64,000 bases of DNA from Saccopteryx bilineata (Eukaryota > Chordata > Mammalia > Chiroptera > Emballonuridae), in assembly GCF_036850765.1 (NCBI RefSeq), contig NC_089495.1:67308410-67372409 (forward strand), written 5' to 3'. The position numbers and the translations under genes are program-made. Of this stretch, positions 10,641-22,206 are shown in pieces. The notes beneath the pieces were generated by a model, which saw nothing but the letters and a program-made list of their open reading frames with translations, searched no databases and was not told the origin of the DNA. Position 1 is the first letter of the stretch; every line of letters begins with the position of its first letter.

Positions 10641-11938
10641 ACTATAAAATGAATGCATAACTTGACCACAAAAATCCTCCAATATTAAACAATGAATATC
10701 ATATAGACTATATTACCTATTATAAAATTGCAAGGTACAAACAAATGGAAACATCAAAAATATCTTATTTGTGAAAAGAGTAAGTATTCTACAGGTGAAG
10801 AAGTAAAATATATTAAGAAAAGATTATAAAATACTTAGAACTGAATTACTGTAACAATATGTAGGAAACAGAAAAATTTTAACTTGAAAAATGTTTTCTA
10901 GAAATCAAAAATGTTTGGAAACCATGATTTCTGTCTTTAACTCCAAAGGATTAAATCCAAAAATATTTAACTCCAAAATATTTAAAAAAATACACCCCTT
11001 GAAAATGAAATAAAAAACATAAATCAATGAAAGAGTTAGGGTTGTTGTATGATTAGAGTTGAACATGAACTGTTAGCAAGACAAAAAATTAATGGTTTTT
11101 TTTTGGGGGGGAACAAAAAACATTTAGATATTTGTTTAAAATATTAAGTAGTTCTTGAAGATTTTATAGATGACACACATCAAAATAGTTCAATTTTAAT
11201 AGAACCTAAGTAAGTAAATTGGAGAAAAGATTTAGGCACAGAAAGTATAAGTGGAAAATAGAGGGTAAATCACAGTTTTTAATGGTTTATCAAATATATT
11301 TTACTTTTCACCAGAAAATTTCTTTTAGAAATATTCTAAAACTAAATCAAAAGTTCTCATATATCATGATTGAAAAATAAATAATTTTTACTCTATTGCA
11401 AAATATTTTGGAATTTATTTAACTAACAAAATTAGTAGTAATCTCAAATCAGTGACGCTTGTCTTATATCAATGCTGTAGGTATTTTGATAAAATACATA
11501 TTTTTATTTCCATCTATATAATCATCTACCTATCAGTCTGCCTCTTCTACCCAGGTAAAAAAGAAAGTTAAATCCTTAAATTCAACAATAAAGCAAAATT
11601 CAGACAAATAAGACTTGGTAAGCACTTCAATTGAATCTGTATTCAAATAGTATATCTCAAATAATTTTGTATGGACATTATTCTCATTATATTTTTCTCC
11701 TCCTAAGAGAAAGAAATACTGTTATGTTGGCAGAATCTTCAACAAATGCTTTATTAAACACAGAAACAATTATTTCTCTGAAACTTTCATTCACTTGTCA
11801 AAATTATGTCTATATTATTTTGCTGCTAAATTTCAGACAGATTACTTGGTATTGTTGCTAAATAGAATCAGGAGGAGAAAATTCAATTTAGTTTAAATTA
11901 TATTTTCAAGAGAATAAGAGAAAATAAATATTAATTTA
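10641..11938. other. AT-rich sequence, nothing recognised
   Basis: No gene or named repeat was seen. A G-run (ggttttttttttggggggg) at 11094-11111 is low complexity. Confidence 0.45.
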
Positions 11939-12099
11939 GGTCCTGGCTGGTTAGTTCAGTCAATCTAAATGTCATCCTAAAACACTAAGGTTGTGGGCTT
12001 GATCCCCAGTCAGGACACAACTAAGTGGAACAACAAATGAATGCTTCTATCTCTCTCTTATTTTCTCTCTATATCTCTAAAATAAATCAATAAGAAATT
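11939..12099 (+). mobile_element. short old tRNA-derived SINE
   Basis: It begins ggtcctggctggttagttca, has gcttgatccccagtcaggac as B-box region, then a tct-rich body and 'aaaataaatcaataag' end. It belongs to a third, shorter and more diverged SINE group, also seen at 22780, 40302, 51363 and 55193. Confidence 0.75.
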
Positions 12100-12330
12100 C
12101 TGAAATGTATATGTAAGAAATGAATTTATTATAAATGCAATATGTGATGCACATTACATTCAGATGACTTATTTATCTTATAACTGAAAGTTTAGACCTT
12201 TTAACCATATTTAATCATTATCCTCACCTCCCCAACTCCTCTATTTGGCAACCACTAAATTTGTTCTTTGTTTCATAATTATTTTTTAAGATTCTACCTT
12301 TAAGAAAGATCATAAGAGATTTGTCTTTTT

Positions 12331-12695
12331 TTTTTTTTTTTGTATTTTTCTGAAGCTGGAAACGGGAAGAGACAGTCAGACAGACTCCCGCATGCGCCCG
12401 ACCAGGATCCACCCGACACGCCCACCAGGGGCAACGCTCTGCCCACCAGGGGGCGATGCTCTGCCTCGAACAGAGCCACTCCAGTGCCTGGGGCAGAGGC
12501 CAAGGAGCCATCCCCAGCGCCCAGGCCATCTTCGCTCCAATGGAGCCTTGGCTGCGGGAGGGGAAGAGAGAAAGAGAGGAAGGGAGGGGGTGGAGAAGCA
12601 AATGGGCGCTTCTCCTATGTGCCCTGGCCGGGAATCGAACCCGGGTCCCCCGCACGCCAGGCTGACGCTCTACCGCTGAGCCAACCGGCCAGGGC
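12331..12695 (-). mobile_element. tRNA-derived SINE, young-looking, inside L1
   Basis: On the minus strand it starts gccctggccggttggctcag and has gggttcgattcccggcc, with many intact CpGs. A perfect 15-bp target duplication, gagatttgtcttttt, lies at 12316-12330 and 12696-12710. Confidence 0.95.
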
Positions 12696-12722
12696 GAGAT
12701 TTGTCTTTTTTGTCTGACTTAT

Positions 12723-12772
12723 TTCATTTAGCATAATGAATAAATTATGATTTATTCATTATGCTAAATGAA
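12723..12772. repeat. perfect hairpin: 22-bp arms, 6-nt loop
   Basis: Left arm 12723-12744 and right arm 12751-12772 are exact reverse complements around the loop ttatga. The left arm is ordinary L1 sequence. The right arm, plus a second copy of ttcatacatgct (12773-12784, repeated at 12791-12802), is extra relative to the L1. Confidence 0.95.
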
Positions 12773-12857
12773 TTCATACATGCTTCAAGATTCATACATG
12801 CTATTGAAAATGGAAGGATTTTTTTTTATATATTGCTAAAAAGTATTTCATTATGTA

Positions 12858-12981
12858 GGGTAGGACAAAAGTAGATTTACAGTTGTGAGTACGTAAAACA
12901 GTGTTTTGTCTTGCATTATTATTTATTAATTATTGTATGATTTTCCAGATAAACAACTGTAATTTTACTTTTTCCCCACCT
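12858..12981. mobile_element. mariner-type MITE, about 124 bp
   Basis: The left end gggtaggacaaaagtagatt and the inverted right end (aggtggggaaaaagtaaaat) are related terminal repeats. Internal aacaactgt/acagttgt arms also pair. TA occurs at 12856-12857 and 12982-12983, and the L1 sequence resumes on either side. Confidence 0.83.
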
Positions 12982-13361
12982 TAAATATATATATATGTGA
13001 TATATCACAAATGTATATATAAATATTAAATTTTATTTATCCATCATTTGACAATAGACACTCTGATGTTTCCATGTCTTAGCTATTGTAAATAATGCTG
13101 CAATGAACATAAAGGGCAGGTAGCTTTTTGATATCATGATTTTATTCCTTTGGATATATGTCCTAAGCATTATTGTATTACATATTTAGTTTATTTTTAA
13201 TTTCTGGGAAACCTAATACTGTTCTTCATAGTGGCTGCACCAATTTATAGTCTACTAACAGTGCACAATAGTTCTCCTCCCCCAATTTTTGTCAATACTT
13301 GTTATACCATGTCTTTTTAATGACGGCTATTCTAACAGGTATGGGGACATATCTCATTGTA

Positions 13362-13600
13362 CACTGTTCACAAAAATTAGGAAACCAGGGAATGTGCAGA
13401 TACTCCAGTACTTTCAGCCTTTTGAATAGTGCATTTTTACCAATGAAATAAAAGTTGGTTTTGCATCTCATTTGCATAATTGAACAACTTTCTTTGACTT
13501 GTCGTTTGCTCTTCTGATATTCTTGTTTAATAAAAAAAAATCAAATACTTTTTTTATCACTTTATATTCATTTTTAATATCCCCTAATTTTTGTAAGAAG
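13362..13600. mobile_element. mariner/Tc1-type MITE, about 239 bp
   Basis: The left end is cactgttcacaaaaattagg. The right end ccctaatttttgtaagaag is its inverted, diverged partner. TA target sites are at 13360-13361 and 13601-13602, and L1 sequence (…atctcattg / tatagttttga…) is continuous without the element. No transposase coding remains. Confidence 0.88.
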
Positions 13601-14187
13601 TATAGTTTTGACTATATGATTAGCAATGTTGAAAGCATTCCTTTATGTACCTGTTGGATATTTGTATGTAATCTTTGGAAATATGTTTATTCAGTTCCTC
13701 AGCCCATTTTTAATGCGATTGTGTGGTGTTCTTTTTCTTTTATGGAATTGTGCAAATTTTTTACACTAACCTCTGGTCAGATATATGACTTACAAATATA
13801 TTTTCTCATTTCATAGGTCACTTTTTCATTTTCTCAATGGTTTCCTTTGCTGTGCAGAATTTTTATAGTTTGATGTAGTCCCACTTATTTATTTTTTGCT
13901 TTTGTTGCTTTGATCTTTGGGGTCAAATGAAAAAAAATCAAGGAGCTGACCCCTATGGTTTATTCTAAGGGGGTTATGTTTTTAAGTCTTACATTCAAGT
14001 ATTTAATCCATTTTGAGTTTATTATTATATATGGAATAAAATAGTTTCATCCTTTTGCATGTGGCTATAAAGTTTTTCCAACACCATTTATTAAAGAGAC
14101 TATCTTTCTCCTTGTGTATATTCTTGGCTCCTTTGTCATAAATTTATTTGACCCTATATAGGTAGGTTTATTTGGGAGTTCATTCTT

Positions 14188-14501
14188 ATTTTATGACAGA
14201 GACAGACAGAGAGAGAGACAGATAGGTACAGACAGACAGGAAAGGAGAGGGATGAGAAGCATCAACTCTACGTTGGAACACCTTAGTTGTTTGTTGATTG
14301 CTTTCTTATGTTTGCCTTAACTGGGGGGTCACAGCAGACCCAGTGACCCCTTGCTCAAACTAGCAACCTTAGGTTCAAACTAGTGAGTTGTGCTATAACC
14401 AGATGAGCCTGCACTCAAGCCAGTGACCTCAGGACTTCAAACCTGGATCCTCTGCATTCCAGTCTGATGCTCTATCCACTGTACCACTGCTTTGTCAGAT
14501 T
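14188..14501 (-). mobile_element. long 'cttgagc' SINE, antisense
   Basis: On the plus strand it begins with gacagagacagacagagag and ends ctttgtcaga. Target duplication ggagttcattctt (14175-14187) against ggagtccattctt (14502-14514), one mismatch. Confidence 0.88.
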
Positions 14502-14589
14502 GGAGTCCATTCTTTTTAAGTAAGATTGTCACCATCTTCTATGTCTATTTCTTTCTCAACTTGATGAAAAAGGTATATATGGGTGCTAT

Positions 14590-15115
14590 GATAGTTTATC
14601 TTATATGTCTACTTGTCTGGGTTAAGGGATTTCCAGAGAGGTGATAATATACATATATATTTTTGCGTATGTATATGAAGGTGTTTCCAGATAGATTAGA
14701 ATTGGGACAGGTGACTGAATGAAGATCACCCTTGTCAATGGAAGTGGGCATTATCTAATATGTTTAGGGCCTCAGTAGAAGAAGCAGAAGAAAGAAGAAT
14801 TTACTCTTTGTTTGAGGTGGGATGTCCATCTTCTGCTGTCCTCAAATTTCAGCACACTTTGGCTTTTTGATGCATCCAAATTGACATTATTAGCTACCCT
14901 GATTCTCAGGTCTTAGTGTTTAAATTGCATCTAAATCACTGGCTTTCCTGGCCCTTCCACTTGCAGAGAAATCATAGCACTTCTCAGCCTCCATAGTTGC
15001 ATAGCTCAGTCCCTCATAATAAATCTCTTTCTATATATTAATGTCTATATCTATGTCTATATCTACATATTTTATTGGTTCTTTTTCTTTGTATGACCCT
15101 AGTTAATACAGCTCC
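14590..15115 (+). repeat. ancient mammalian interspersed repeat, family not named
   Basis: The layout (…gtctacttgtctgggttaag…, …cttctcagcctccatagttg…, …cataataaatctctttctat…, …accctagttaataca) is a familiar old mammalian repeat with an AATAAA near its 3' side at about 15019. I cannot assign the family with certainty. Confidence 0.55.
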
Positions 15116-15653
15116 ATTCTCCTTACAGTCAACCAAAAAAAAAAAAAAAAACTTTAAGGGGCTCATTGAAAACTTAAATGAGCCCTGCAGTTTTATTGAG
15201 TGTTGTTTTAAAAATCTACGGGTGGAAAACTGACTGAAGTGACCTACAAAGGTTTAGTAATTAAGTCTTAACATATCCCCTCACTTCTGACAGGACAAAA
15301 TTAAGGACTCCATAGAAGAGTACAATTGAAGTTTCTTTGGATCATAATAAAACATTAAGCAAAATCGGGTTTGTAACTGTCACCAGAGAAAGCCAAAGTC
15401 TAAGGGAGCTTCCTCCATCCTCGACTTTTGTAATGCTCATGAGAAAGAATGCAGGCAAGAGACAAGGTGCAGAATTCAAGCAAGACAAGCAGGTTATATT
15501 AAGCAAAGCTATAAACTTGGCACAAGGCATGAGCAAGCAAACTCAGCTAGTCTGAGTGCTTCTACCTATTGGGATCTTAGAGATTATATAATTTTTAGCT
15601 GTGAATTTCAAGGTTCCCTTTCCCTGGTATTGAAACTAACATACAAGGTTTCA
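15116..15653. other. no gene; possible diverged LTR-like sequence
   Basis: After an A run (15134-15151) the sequence has an LTR-like feel (…gcagaattcaagcaagacaa…), but I see no ends or target duplication. The 72-residue open frame at 15337-15555 has no recognised domain. Confidence 0.3.
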
Positions 15654-15660
15654 AGTCTCT

Positions 15661-15710
<50 letters not shown>

Positions 15711-15955
15711 CTCCCCTCCTGCTGCTACCTGGGTCAATTGGAGCATGTTGGCTCCGGGAGCTGAGGAAGGCTCCATGGCCTCTTTCTCAGGTGCTAAGAA
15801 GGGCTCAGTTGCTGAAAGACAGAACAAAGCCTCAAATAGACAGAGCAATGCCTCCTAGTGGACTTGCCTGGTGAATCCCAGTGGGGGCACATTCTAGATA
15901 GAGCCTTTTCTTCTGCCTCCCCTCCTCTCACTGAATAAAAAAGAAATAAAAAGAA
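15654..15955 (+). mobile_element. headless tRNA-derived SINE with (TC)n start
   Basis: A (TC)n run (15656-15712) passes straight into the SINE body (cctgctgctacctgggtcaa…, ccatggcctctttctcaggt…). The tRNA-like head is missing, so the copy is 5'-truncated or its front was replaced by microsatellite growth. Confidence 0.75.
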
Positions 15956-16155
15956 AATGACTATGATTATGACAGTTCAGTAGTCATTGTAATTGCTTAA
16001 ATACCCTCGTGCTTGGAGCTTAAATGCAGGAAGTCATTCCATTACTTATGAGAGTATACAGTATTGTGGATCTCCATCTAGTGGCAAGGAAAAAATTGGC
16101 TCAGGGAGTGAGTTTAAAGAAAAGTTGATTCTTTATGTGTCAATAAAGTCCCTGC

Positions 16156-16592
16156 AACAAATTTTTTATACTTATACTTAAGCTACAATGTTGTGAATTC
16201 TTTCCTTTTTATTAGCTGTGTTTAACTTTATTTGTTTGTTAGTTTATCATCTGACACCTAGAGTGAATAAGGAAATTGGACTACAGAGAGACAAATGGAT
16301 AAAAAGTAAGGCAACATGCCTACACTTGCTGAAAACCTGAAAATAAAAACTCATTTTCAACAAAGTAGATTCTTTAGATTATCTAGAAAGAATTTAGTGA
16401 TTCTTTGAGTAAACCACCGTTGACGGAACTCAGAAAAAAGTAAAATTAAAAATTTCACAAACTTTTCTTTCCCATTTGCTTAATCAGTTTTTATTAAAAT
16501 AAGTATTACTATGGATTACAATACAAGTAAATGTATTCTTTTAAAAAGGACACATCAGTGAATATATATACATACAGATAGATGATAGATAC

Positions 16593-16623
<31 letters not shown>

Positions 16624-17122
16624 CATACATAGATAGATATCCATCTATCTGTCTATAGATAGATAGATAGACAACTAAGTAACTATCACCACAATTAAGA
16701 TACTGATTATAGTCATCTGACAATCTTGGTGATTATCTCTCTTACACTACACATGTCAGAATAAGCTTTGTGTCACAATAAACACAATAAAAAGATTTGT
16801 CTTTTTAAATGTTCCATATAAATAGAAAGATACAGTATATACTCTTTTCTATTTCTTTTTTTTCACTTTGTACATCCTTGTTATATCCTGCATCAACAGA
16901 TCATTTGTTTTATTAGTATTATTATATTATATGAATAGATCAAAATTTGCTTAGCTATTCTCCTAATGATAAACATTTTTTTTTGTTTCTAGTTTGAGCT
17001 ATTTTGAGTAAATCTTCAATAAAATTTTTTGTACAGGTATTTGTAAAAATATTTTTATTCATCTTAGATAAATATTTGAGTAAAACTGCTAAAATTACAG
17101 TATGTTTAATTTTATTAAAATG
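16156..17122. repeat. left arm of a large inverted repeat
   Basis: This arm is the reverse complement of 18785-19648 at high similarity (the outer 330 bp are close to 90% by eye, the inner part lower). The arm contains an L1 3' end on the minus strand (about 16490-17122) plus about 330 bp beyond the L1 end. It carries a (GATA)n run absent from the other arm. Confidence 0.9.
16578..16672. repeat. (GATA)n microsatellite in left arm
   Basis: Interrupted gata/tatc runs with a short self-complementary middle (tagatatccatctatctgtc). The equivalent place in the right arm lacks the run, so it expanded after the arms separated. Confidence 0.95.
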
Positions 17123-17213
17123 ATTACTTTTTTGCTAAGTGTGTATTTTACTTATTTAATTGAATAATGTAGGGAGGACCTCTAAATACAATATCAAATG
17201 AGAATGGTAAGAG

Positions 17214-17320
17214 GTGCTCACTTCAGCAACACATATACTAAAATTGAAATGATACAGAGAAGATTAGCATGGCTCCTGTGCAAGGCTGACACACATATTC
17301 ATGAATCATTCTATATTTTT
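17214..17320 (+). pseudogene. RNU6: U6 snRNA pseudogene, full length (107 nt)
   Basis: The sequence begins gtgctcacttcagcaacaca and runs collinearly with U6 to ctatattttt with no indel. It contains the atacagagaagattagcat core unchanged, including the ACAGAGA box. By eye there are about 14 substitutions, most of them C-to-T or G-to-A at former CpGs. No obvious U6-type distal or proximal sequence elements were recognised upstream, so it is most likely a retroposed, silent copy rather than an active spliceosomal RNA gene. It sits in the spacer of the inverted repeat, 91 bp from the left arm. Confidence 0.95.
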
Positions 17321-17383
17321 GAGGGTTTTTTTCTTTAAAAGAATGGTGAGAAAAAGTATCCTTCCCTTGTACTCAATTATTCT

Positions 17384-17520
17384 TCCTTCCTTCTTCCCTC
17401 CCTCCTTCTTTCCCTCCCTTTCTCTCCATCTTTTCCTTCCTTCCTTCCTTCCTTCCTTCCTTCCTTCCTTCCTTCCTTCCTTCCTTCCTTCCTTCCTTCC
17501 TTCTTTCCTTCCTTCCTTCA
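17384..17520. repeat. (TTCC)n microsatellite
   Basis: An irregular pyrimidine run to about 17435 is followed by about 16 uninterrupted ttcc units. All purines lie on the minus strand. Confidence 0.97.
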
Positions 17521-17619
17521 CCTATATATGCTGTCATTGTGTAAAAAGTTAAGTCTGAGTAATCTAAAAATATAGAAAATTAATGATAAATTAGCCTGTT
17601 ATAAATCACATTTTGTATA

Positions 17620-19310
17620 TGAGAAGAAATTAAAAACAATTTGAAAATGGAATAAAAATAAAAATAATTAATTCAAAATAGCATCCAAAATATTAAATAC
17701 TTAGGGATGGGTTTTAACAAAATACATGCATGGCCTCTGCTCTGATATGTACAAGTCATGGTTATGAGACATTTAAAATATCCTAAATAAATATATGGAA
17801 GCATATGAGTTATTCATAGGTTGGCAAGTTGATATTGTTAGGATATCAAGTTCAATCAAGTTTCTGAATAAATTCAAAATAACCCTAATCAAAATTTTTG
17901 TAGAAATATGCATACAATTCCCAAATACATATAAAACTGCAAAGGACTGAGAATAACCAAACTGATTTAGAAATAAAAAGAACATGGAGAATTTATACTA
18001 TGTGATTAAAACTTATAATAAAGGTACAGTAATTAAGACATTGTGATATGGCTTGAGGATATACATATAGATCAATAAGATAGATTAGAGTGTATACAGA
18101 TGCATTCTACATGTATCAATGAAAATCAAACACATTGCCACGGAAATTCAATGAAAGGAAAGGCTAATTATTTCAACCATGCTGATGGAACAACTTGATA
18201 TTCACATGTGGGAAAAACAAAACTATGTTACCTCATATAATGAACATAGATTTAATTGTCCTCATTTATAGACCTGAGAAGTGAAAGTTAAATTTATATT
18301 TCTTGATTAAAACATAAGAGAAAATGTCTGTGATCCTAAAATAGACAAAACACACTGACGGGTTCAAAAAATGATAATATGGGCTTCAAAAAATTAAAAT
18401 TTCTGCATTTTGTAAATGCAGAACATTACAAATGAAAAAGAAAGTACAGACTGTGACAGAATATTTGCTAATGACTTGTATCTGTAATACATAAAGAACT
18501 TTTTTATCTCTATAATAAGAAGACAAACCTCCCAATTAAAATCTGGCAAAGAATTTGTACACCAAAGAACATATGTTAATGGCAAGTAGCACTGGAATAC
18601 TGCCTACCTTAATTAGTCATTAGGAAAATGCATATTATAACCACAATTAGATCCCTCTACACAGTGCCAGAATAGCTAAATTTTAAAAGAAAGAAAATCA
18701 AGTGTTGGTAAGTATATAAAGTTCTTGTACATTGCTGATTAGAATCTAAAATGGCATGAGCATTTTGAAAAATATTTTGGCGATTTTTTAATAAAATTAA
18801 ATTTACTGTAAATTTACTCTCGAATATTTACCTAAGATGAGAAAATATATATATTTTTACAAATACACAAAAATTTTTGAAAGTTTATTCATAATAGCTA
18901 AAAAATAGAATCAATAAAAATGTCTATCAACAGGGGAATAACTAAGCAAATTTCAACCTATCCATATAATATAATATAATAGTACTAACCAAACAAATGA
19001 CCTATTGATGCATGACATAACAAGAATGATGGTCAAAATCATTCTTTTTATGCAAAGTGATGAAAAATAAATAGAAAAGGGTATGTACTGTATCTTTCTG
19101 TTTAGATGGAACATTTAAAAAGACAAATCTTGTTTATTGTGACACAAAGCTTGTTGTGACATGGGTGGTGTAAGAGAGATAATCACCAAGGTTCTCAGAT
19201 GACTATAATCTGTATCTTGATTGGGGTGATAGTATCTTAGGTTAAGTCTAATGTATATTCACTGATGTGTCCTTTACTTGTATTAAATCCATGGTATTTA
19301 TTTCAATAAA
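17620..19310 (+). mobile_element. L1 ORF2 end and 3' UTR, decayed
   Basis: The stretch follows L1 ORF2: aaatacttagggatgggttt, then caaaacacactgacgggttc-like and aaaatttctgcattttgtaa. It ends in a 3' UTR at aataaaaaatatta near 19310. Many stops are present. Its last part (from 18785) is the right arm of the inverted repeat. Confidence 0.82.
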
Positions 19311-19648
19311 AAATATTAGGCAAGTAAGAAATAAAAGTTTGTGAAGTTTTTAATTTTACTTTTTTTCTGAGTTTCAACAACAGTGGTTTATTTAAACAAT
19401 CACTAAACTTTTTCTAGATAATCTAAAGAATCTACTTTGTTGAAAATGAGAGTTTTTATTTTCAGGTTTGCAGCAAGTGTAGGCATGTTGCCTTACTTTT
19501 TATCCGTTTATCTCTCTGTAGTTCAGTTTCCTTATTCACTGTAGGTGTCAGAAGATAAACTAACAAACAAAAGAAAGGTAAACACAGTTAAGAGAAAAGG
19601 AAAGAATTCACAACATTGTGGCTTAAGTATAAATATAAAAATTTTGTT
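18785..19648. repeat. right arm of a large inverted repeat
   Basis: Reverse-complement partner of 16156-17122. Outer ends meet at attttgtt/aacaaa(a/t)t and inner ends at ttaataaaattaa. Homology continues about 330 bp past the L1 polyadenylation region (19311-19648), which argues against two independent L1 insertions as the whole explanation. Confidence 0.9.
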
Positions 19649-21401
19649 CTTCCATCTCTCTTTCCTTTCTTAATTCTTTCTTTTCTCTCTCTTCTTCCTT
19701 CCTTCTTTCTTTTCTTTCTCCCTCCCTCCTTTCTTCCTTCCTCTTTCTTCTGTTTTGTGGTATTCATTATTATATTGAGAAATTTTCCATTACCGTTTGT
19801 TCTGTGAGAGTTTTCATCATAAACAGGTGCTAAACTTACTCAAATGGTTTTATGGTTCTGGTAATTTAGTTTTCTCTTTTATCCTATTTATTAGTGAAGT
19901 ATATCAACAAAATTTTAAAAGCTAAACAATGCTAAATCACACATAGGCATGATGTTATAAAATATTTAAATGCTTTATTTAAACTTTTACATTCCTTTTC
20001 CATATATATATGTGTGTATATGTGTATATATATTTAATCTTCTGTCTAGATCCATGTGTCATAGCTGCATATAGTTTTGTTTTGTTTTTCCCACAATGTC
20101 CATGTCTTCTTTGATTATCAGGACAATGCTGACTTCACAACATTTCCTCTTTCATCCTTTATTTCTAAAAGAGTTTGCGTAAGATTTAAATTCCTTTTTT
20201 TCTAAACTTTTAAAAACGTTTACAAGAAAAACCGTTTGAGTCAGGAATTGTCATGTTTGGGAAAGTTTTTAAATATAGATTAATTTTATTTAATACGTGT
20301 AACTTATTGAAATACTTTATTTATTTTAAATCAGTTCTAGTAATCTTTATCTTTCAAAAAAACTACACTTTATTTCTGAGTTGACTCTATTACATAAAAC
20401 TGTTTGTATTTTACTCTTAAAATATGTGTGTATCTGTAATAATATGCCCAATTTTACTCATGATATTGGTTATGGGTATATTTCCTCTATTACATAAACA
20501 ATATAGGTAGTTGTTCATTTATGGAATATTTCATAAAACTAGATTTTTGATTAATTGATGTTAACTTGTTTATTTTCAGTTTTGTTGTTTGCTGTTTTTA
20601 CCTTATTACATCCTCCACCCTACATGATTTAAATTTGATTTGTACTTCTTTAGTAACATTTTTATGTAGAAACTTAGATTGTAATTTTTAAACCTTACTC
20701 TTTTTTACAGAAAATAAAAACCTAAAAAACAAAAAATTTCAAAATATATTTTACTCCAAACATTGTTTAAACTATGTTCTACAAGTTTTGATGAGATATG
20801 ATTTTAAATTTTAAAAAATTTTAATCTGAGGTTATTTAATAGTTTTTTTAATTGAATTTCACTGTTATGTGTGCATGTGTGTATATGTGAGTAATTGCCC
20901 AAAGTTTACAATATTTATCTTTAAATTAACACAGTCTGTTTTTTATATAGTTTTGTATCTCCTGAGATTAATGTAAACTCATATTACTATACAATATTAC
21001 ATACCACTTCCAAACATTTGTGAATCCTAATCATTCTGGTTAGATAAATTTTTAAAGGAGTTTAATATATTAATTATATTTTCTCAGCCTTAGAAAGAAC
21101 AGTTTTTCATCAGCTGTTTTATTTGTTTTTGTTGTTCTGTTCTTAATAAACTTGAAACCATTTTTTACAATACAAACATGTCACTTTATCAATCTTTTTT
21201 AAGAACTGGTAAATACAGCTATTGAAGAATTAATTCATATCAACTAATGTAAATGTTTAATAATAATATGTGCTCTAGTAAAGCAAGATGTATCCTATAA
21301 AGCTAATGTGAATAATGTAATTCAAAAATTAAAACCTCACTTTTAAAATAAGTTCTCCAATTAATTTGTCAAGTATGTAATTTTAAAATAATTTAATTTA
21401 A
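19649..21401. other. no gene; C/T-rich run and probable old L1 (minus)
   Basis: An irregular pyrimidine run occupies 19650-19760. From about 20040 to 20800 the order of motifs fits a badly decayed antisense L1 ORF2 (…ggacaatgctgacttcacaa…, …catgtttgggaaagtttt…). Nothing further is recognised. Confidence 0.45.
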
Positions 21402-21537
21402 AACTCATGATCTTGTCCTGTAGGTTCAGTGGTAGAGTGTTAGCCAGATGTATGGATGTCCCAGGTTTTATTCCCGGTCAGGGTACACAGAAGAAGTGCC
21501 CATCTGCTCCTCCACTCATCACCCTCTTATCTCTTTT

Positions 21538-21575
<38 letters not shown>

Positions 21576-21801
21576 CTCTTCTGTAGTCATGGCTTGATTG
21601 GAGTGAGTTGGACCTGGGCTCTGAAGATGGCACCATGGCTTCCACTTCAGACACTAAAAATGACTCTGGTTGCAATGGAGCAACAGTCCCAGATGGGCAG
21701 AGCATCACTCCCTAGTGGACTTGCTGAGTGGATCCATGTTGGGGTGCATGCAGGAGTCTGTCACTGCCTCCTCTCTTCGTACTAAAAAATAAAATAAAAT
21801 A
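21402..21801 (+). mobile_element. tRNA-derived SINE, diverged, (CT)n inside
   Basis: The head is tcttgtcctgtaggttcagt (from 21411), with tttattcccggtcagggtac as B-box region, a (CT)n run at 21541-21571, and an end in aaataaaataaaataaa. Possible target duplication aatttaaaa near 21392 and 21803. Confidence 0.85.
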
Positions 21802-22206
21802 AATTTAAAATTGTAAAATTCAAATATTATTTTAGCAAACAAGCTTTTTTGCTAATCTTAAATTCAACATCTTATTCTACATATTTTATAATACTTCTTG
21901 CATGTATAGAATTATAAAAGGACAATAAGAAAAAATGAGATATTGTAACATCATTAAGGTGATTTAAACCTATCCTGACTTCTAAAAGAAGTCTACAATT
22001 TTTTTCTAAGTTGATACTGACATCCATCAAAAAAAGTAATTTAGTGCTAGAATAAGAAGTAACAATTTTATTTCATGACCAAATGTTTTTATGAAAAAGT
22101 TTTATTGAAAAACAACAATGCACTTTTTTTATCATCTTTTGTACAGCAGGGAATATCGACTTTATAGAATCAGGTATTTATTTCTAACTAGTGAAAATAA
22201 ATTACA
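21802..22206. other. unique AT-rich sequence, nothing recognised
   Basis: No gene or named repeat was seen in this interval between two SINEs. Confidence 0.5.

Larger units (their letters stand above)
12120..14190 (-). mobile_element. L1 3' part, antisense, with four later changes
   Basis: Reading the minus strand gives the end of ORF2 and the 3' UTR of a mammalian L1. Landmarks on the plus strand are attatttatcttataactgaa-type 3' UTR, ttatttcatttagcataatg, and caatgaacataaagggcagg. It is interrupted by a SINE (12331-12695), a templated hairpin (12723-12772) and two mariner-type MITEs (12858-12981, 13362-13600). The flanks rejoin into L1 sequence in each case. Coding is decayed. Confidence 0.88.

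Noticed and set aside
12224..12717. Frames of 125 and 143 codons on opposite strands
   Set aside because: Both are readings of the antisense SINE at 12331-12695 and its flanks.
15337..15555. 72-codon frame with a mirror frame on the other strand
   Set aside because: No domain, no splice context, and similar length on both strands, as expected by chance.
17301..17552. Repetitive Phe-Leu-Pro-Ser frame and its Lys-Glu-Gly-Arg mirror
   Set aside because: Both are translations of the (TTCC)n microsatellite.
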